This document shows positions 60,854 to 64,000 of a stretch of DNA of 64,000 bases, piece after piece. Position numbers and translations under genes: made by a program. This DNA comes from Phytohabitans sp052068095 (GTDB lineage Bacteria; Actinomycetota; Actinomycetes; Mycobacteriales; Micromonosporaceae). The DNA lies in the NCBI RefSeq assembly GCF_052068095.1, contig NZ_JBQHDG010000024.1, forward strand, positions 1-64,000, written 5' to 3'. The notes beneath the pieces are model-generated. The model made no database searches, had not been told where the DNA came from, and saw nothing but the letters and a program-made list of their open reading frames with translations. Each line of letters opens with the position of its first letter. Position 1 is the first letter of the stretch.

Positions 60854-62367
60854 CGCCGCGGGTGCTGGCGGCGCTCGCGGTGGCCGACTTCCGCGAGCGG
60901 GTGCGCCGCCCGTCGTACGCGGTGGTGCTGCTCGCCGCCGTAGGACTCGGCTACCTGGCCGCACCCGCCGCCGGTGCGCATTGGACGATCGTCAACGCGG
61001 GCGACCACCGCGGCGTCTACAACAGCGCCTACGTCGGTGCGGTCACCGCCCTCGCCGGTGCGCTGTGGCTCTCGGCCGCCGGCTTCTACGTGGTGCGTAC
61101 GGCGATCGCCCGCGACGAGCGGACCGGCGTCGGCCAGCTGCTCGCCGCGACCCCGCTGCGCACGCCGGCGTACCTCGTCGGCAAGTTCCTGAGCAACCTG
61201 CTGGTGCTCGGCTCGATGGCGGCGGCGCTGGCCGGCACCGCGCTGGTGATGCAGCTGGCGCGCGGCGAGTCGCGGGCGCTCCACCCGGTCGACCTCGTGC
61301 TGCCGTTCCTGCTCTTCACGCTGCCGGTGCTGGCGCTCACCGCCACCGCGGCGGTGCTCGTCGAGACGATTCCCGTGCTGCGCACCGGCTTCGGCAACGT
61401 GGTGTGGTTCTTCGTGGCGCTCACCGGCATGGTCGCCGGGCAGTCGGCCGGTGCTCCGCTGGGCGGCCTGGGCGTGCACGTGTTCGCCGCGTCGCTGCGC
61501 GACGAGTTCGCCGCGCACGGCGTCGGGGTCACCGAGGTCGCGATCGGCCTGATGTACGCGGACGACCCGCCCCGCGCGGTCGGGTTCGCGAGCGTCGACT
61601 TCACCGCCGCCTTCGCCGGCCAGCGGCTCGTCGCGGTGCTGCTGGCGGTCGCGGTGGCGGCGGTGCCGGCCCTGTGGTTCGGCCGCTTCGACCCGGCCCG
61701 CTCAGCCGCCCCGGCCGCCCCCGTGGCGCCCACGGTTACCGCCACGGCACCTCTCGTTTCGTACCAGATGATGTCGAAGGCCGAGCGGCGACGAGGCCGC
61801 GGCTTGCTGACCGGAGAGACGCGGATCCTGGCCGGTGGGATTTCGCGGTGGTGGTGGCTGGGCGTCGCGGCGCTGGTGGTGGCCGGCGCGGCGGCGCCGA
61901 CGCGGGCGTCCGGGCCGCTGCTGATCGCGGCCTGGATCTGGCCGGTGCTGGTCTGGTCGCGGCTGGGCACGCAGGCCGCGGAGGCCGGCGTCGAGGGGCT
62001 GCTCGGCGCCTACCCGTCGCCGGTGCGCCGCGCGCTCGCGCAGTGGCTGGCCGGCGTGGCGCTCACCGCGCTGGTCGGCGCCGGCGCGGGCGTGCGGCTG
62101 GCCACGGCGGGCGAGCTGGCGGGCTGGCTGGCCGGCGTGGCGTTCATCCCGGCGCTCGCGCTGGCGCTGGGCGTGGTGAGCCGCACCCACCGGCTGTTTC
62201 AGGCCGTCTATCCGCCACTCTGGTACGCGGTGCTCAACGACGTCCGCGGCCTCGACTACATGGGCGCCCTGCCCGGCGGCCCGCCACCGGTCGCCGTCGC
62301 CGGCGCGGCGGCGCTGCTCGTCACGGCCGCCCTCGCCACGGTGGCCGCCCGCCACGCCCGCCGCTAG
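60850..62367 (+). CDS. ABC exporter permease, ten or more helices
   Basis: A 505-residue membrane protein with two sets of helices. The first six run from ~22 to ~285, and after a soluble linker with KAERRRGRGLLTGE there are about five more. The large extracytoplasmic part lies around 195-245. It pairs with the upstream ATPase. The 3' end of the gene is partly duplicated just after the stop codon (62383-62436). Confidence 0.87.
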   Translation: MTPRVLAALAVADFRERVRRPSYAVVLLAAVGLGYLAAPAAGAHWTIVNAGDHRGVYNSAYVGAVTALAGALWLSAAGFYVVRTAIARDERTGVGQLLAATPLRTPAYLVGKFLSNLLVLGSMAAALAGTALVMQLARGESRALHPVDLVLPFLLFTLPVLALTATAAVLVETIPVLRTGFGNVVWFFVALTGMVAGQSAGAPLGGLGVHVFAASLRDEFAAHGVGVTEVAIGLMYADDPPRAVGFASVDFTAAFAGQRLVAVLLAVAVAAVPALWFGRFDPARSAAPAAPVAPTVTATAPLVSYQMMSKAERRRGRGLLTGETRILAGGISRWWWLGVAALVVAGAAAPTRASGPLLIAAWIWPVLVWSRLGTQAAEAGVEGLLGAYPSPVRRALAQWLAGVALTALVGAGAGVRLATAGELAGWLAGVAFIPALALALGVVSRTHRLFQAVYPPLWYAVLNDVRGLDYMGALPGGPPPVAVAGAAALLVTAALATVAARHARR

Positions 62368-62382
62368 GGCGGTGGGCCATAC

Positions 62383-62436
62383 CGGCGCTGCTCGTCACGG
62401 CCGCCCCCGCCACACTGGCCGCCCGCCGCTAAGGCC
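62383..62436. repeat. Partial tandem duplication of the permease gene 3' end
   Basis: Repeats 62309-62371 with one 9-base deletion and a few substitutions. CGGCGCTGCTCGTCACGGCC begins both copies and both end in a stop codon after CGCCGCT. The copy would encode ALLVTAAPATLAARR against ALLVTAALATVAARHARR in the gene. It looks like a remnant of a slipped or recombined gene end. Confidence 0.8.
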
Positions 62437-62451
62437 GCCGGCTTCGCCGGC
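62437..62451. terminator. Hairpin with TTC loop between convergent genes
   Basis: GCCGGC-TTC-GCCGGC forms a short, very stable stem with a UUCG-type turn. It lies between the permease gene and the convergent LysR gene and could terminate both. No U-tract is seen. Confidence 0.5.
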
Positions 62452-62481
62452 CCGGTGAGCGCCACCGCACACCCGGTGGCC

Positions 62482-63351
62482 CTAGGCCGAGCGCGCGGTC
62501 TCGGCGAGCGCGGCCAGCAGCGCGGCGGTGGCCGGTGGGTCGGGCGGCTCGCCGTACGTCGCGGCGTAGACGTGGCGGCGCGAGCCCGGCAGCTCGGTGG
62601 CGACGACGCCCTTGACCCGCTGGGTGCGCAGCGCCAGGCCGGGGATCACGGTCGCGCCGAGGCCGGCGGCGACGAGCGTCTGCATCACCACCATGTCGTC
62701 GGAGATGTAGCCGATCCGCGGCTCGAAGCCCTCGTCGGCGCAGAGGGACAGGAGGTGGCTGCGACACCGTTCGCAGCCGGCGATCCAGGTCGCGTCGCGC
62801 AGGGTGGCGAGCCGCTGCCCACGGCGGCTCGACAGCAGGAACAGCGGGTCGTTGAGCAAGTGGTGCAGGCGGACGCCGTCCGGCTCGGGCTCGGTCTCGT
62901 CGTAGCGGAAGATGACCGCGACGTCGATCGTGCCGGCGCGCAGCAGCTCCAACGCCTCCGGCGGGTGCGTGTCGACGAGGCTGACCTGGAGGTTGGGGTG
63001 GCGGCCGGCCAGCGCGGCCAGGGCCGCCGGCACCAGCGACCCGATCACCGACGAAAAGCCGGCCAGCCGCACCCGCCCGGCGGTCAACCCCACGTGCGCG
63101 GCAAGCTCCGCACCGGCCGCGTCGATCCGCCCGATGATCTCGGCCGCCCGGTCGGCGAGCAGCCTGCCGGCCTCGGTGAGCCGGATGCCGCGCCCCACCC
63201 GCTGGAACAGCTGCGCGCCGGTCTCCGCCTCCAGCCGGGCCAGGTGGTGGCTCACGGTCGGCTGCGTGTAGTGCAGCTCCTTCGCCGCGGCGGTGACCGA
63301 ACCGTGGCGGGCCAGGGCATCGAGGACACGCAACCGGGAAACGTCCAGCAT
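62482..63351 (-). CDS. LysR-family transcriptional regulator
   Basis: A 289-residue regulator. The N-terminal winged helix has LRVLDALARHGSVTAAAKELHYTQPTVSHHLARLE. The effector domain contains LAGFSSVIGSLVPAALAAL and GCERCRSHLLSLC; three cysteines near 195-204 might respond to redox or thiols. The ATG at 63351 is preferred over a longer frame. It is divergent from the cysteine-dioxygenase-like gene across 75 bases and probably controls it. Confidence 0.9.
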   Translation of the reverse strand: MLDVSRLRVLDALARHGSVTAAAKELHYTQPTVSHHLARLEAETGAQLFQRVGRGIRLTEAGRLLADRAAEIIGRIDAAGAELAAHVGLTAGRVRLAGFSSVIGSLVPAALAALAGRHPNLQVSLVDTHPPEALELLRAGTIDVAVIFRYDETEPEPDGVRLHHLLNDPLFLLSSRRGQRLATLRDATWIAGCERCRSHLLSLCADEGFEPRIGYISDDMVVMQTLVAAGLGATVIPGLALRTQRVKGVVATELPGSRRHVYAATYGEPPDPPATAALLAALAETARSA

Positions 63352-63426
63352 CCATCGAGCATATCTATGGTTCAGCACGAAACCTGGCATTAGACATATG
63401 GATCGGCCGCGCGCACGCTGATTCAC

Positions 63427-63939
63427 ATGACGACGACACAGATCCGCCCCACCACCGAGCTCGCCGGCCTCGTCGACGGCGTCCGCACCGCCATCGCCGC
63501 ACACGTCGACTGGGCCGCCACCGCGCGGCTCGTCGCCGAGCAGCTGCGCCGCCACCTACCCAGCCCGGACGTGCTCACCGCCGAACAGCGCCTCGGCTCC
63601 GCCGACGGCTACGGCAGCCACACCCTGCACGTCGAGCCCGACGGCTCCTTCTCGATCCTCGCGATCGTGTGGCGGCCGGGCCAGATCACCCGCATCCACG
63701 ACCACCTGACCTGGTGCGTCTTCGGCGTGATCCAAGGCGTGGAGCGGGAGGAGCTCTTCGACGCCGACCTCAATCTGATCGGCCGCAGCGACAACAAGAC
63801 CGGCGAGGTCAGCGGCTTCGCCCCGCCCGGCGACATCCACCGCGTCCACAACACCACCGGCGGCACCGCGATCTCGATCCACATCTACGGCACGGACGTG
63901 ACCCGCGTCGGCTCGAGCGTCCGCCGCTACTACGACTAG
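63427..63939 (+). CDS. Cysteine dioxygenase-like cupin
   Basis: A 170-residue cupin with the iron site of thiol dioxygenases: IHDHLTWCVFGVIQGVE (two His, near 97 and 99) and DIHRVHNTTGG (third His near 140). It would oxidise a thiol such as cysteine or 3-mercaptopropionate to the sulfinate. The LysR gene lies divergently upstream. Thiol specificity cannot be fixed by eye. Confidence 0.82.
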   Translation: MTTTQIRPTTELAGLVDGVRTAIAAHVDWAATARLVAEQLRRHLPSPDVLTAEQRLGSADGYGSHTLHVEPDGSFSILAIVWRPGQITRIHDHLTWCVFGVIQGVEREELFDADLNLIGRSDNKTGEVSGFAPPGDIHRVHNTTGGTAISIHIYGTDVTRVGSSVRRYYD

Positions 63940-64000
63940 AGACCTTTCGGGGTCAGGGTGACTCCGTCGTGGTGCCTCGAGCTTGAGTTTGCCCGGGTCG

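Noticed and set aside
63941..63954. GACC-tttcgg-GGTC hairpin after the dioxygenase gene as terminator
   Set aside because: The stem has only four pairs and no supporting U-tract; too weak to list as a feature.
1..64000. CRISPR arrays, tRNA, rRNA, prophage or integrative element
   Set aside because: I looked for regular short repeats, T-loop motifs, integrases and phage genes and saw none by eye; a tool-based scan was not possible.

Overview
The window is very GC-rich, uses many GTG and TTG starts, and has operons chained by 4-bp ATGA/GTGA overlaps. With its secreted metalloproteases, PucR, XRE-cupin and LysR regulators and STAND/TPR proteins it looks like chromosome of a filamentous actinobacterium, most likely Micromonosporaceae (inferred from style and gene content, not a marker gene). 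I saw no rRNA, tRNA, CRISPR array, integrase or IS element.

Layout. (1) 0-2.3 kb: a winged-helix regulator divergent from a lipoprotein esterase across a perfect 16-bp palindrome, then a small membrane protein. (2) 2.3-13.9 kb, the most unusual region: a CATRA-like/nucleoside-phosphorylase fusion divergent from a STAND NTPase with TPRs. The STAND gene is followed by a radical SAM/SPASM peptide maturase of the FxsB type, an HExxH-type peptide hydroxylase candidate and two short precursor peptides. A second STAND/TPR protein converges on them. The precursors share a leader but lack the FxSxx carboxy terminus; both end around Y-x-A-[H/Y]. I read this as a variant FxSxx-type RiPP locus joined to conflict-system proteins. 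(3) 14.0-24.3 kb: an 11-gene operon for tryptophan catabolism through kynurenine, 3-hydroxyanthranilate and 2-aminomuconate to pyruvate and acetyl-CoA, divergent from an XRE-cupin regulator.

(4) 25.1-41.0 kb: a 13-gene operon on the minus strand. It encodes a dipeptide-type ABC importer, HyuA, two tandem HyuB paralogues, an amidohydrolase, an NTF2-like protein, a quinone-reductase-like enzyme, a TIGR04076-like protein, a flavin monooxygenase and an alpha/beta hydrolase. The last could supply the formamidase missing from the kynurenine operon. A cluster of GTTCAC half-sites lies upstream. (5) 41.2-50.5 kb: membrane and secreted proteins, including an S15 peptidase and an operon with M6 and M64 metalloproteases, a lipoprotein and a TlpA-like thioredoxin lipoprotein.

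(6) 50.6-64 kb: a PucR regulator, a GH26 glycosidase, a UbiA-type prenyltransferase, a secreted HNH nuclease, an RtcB-PrfH repair/rescue pair, a two-component system divergent from a lipoprotein-ABC exporter operon, and a LysR regulator divergent from a cysteine-dioxygenase-like cupin. A dispersed repeat recurs at 1-88, 50591-50758 and 57021-57087; the two complete contexts are between convergent genes.

Family names come from motif recognition by eye; no database search was run.
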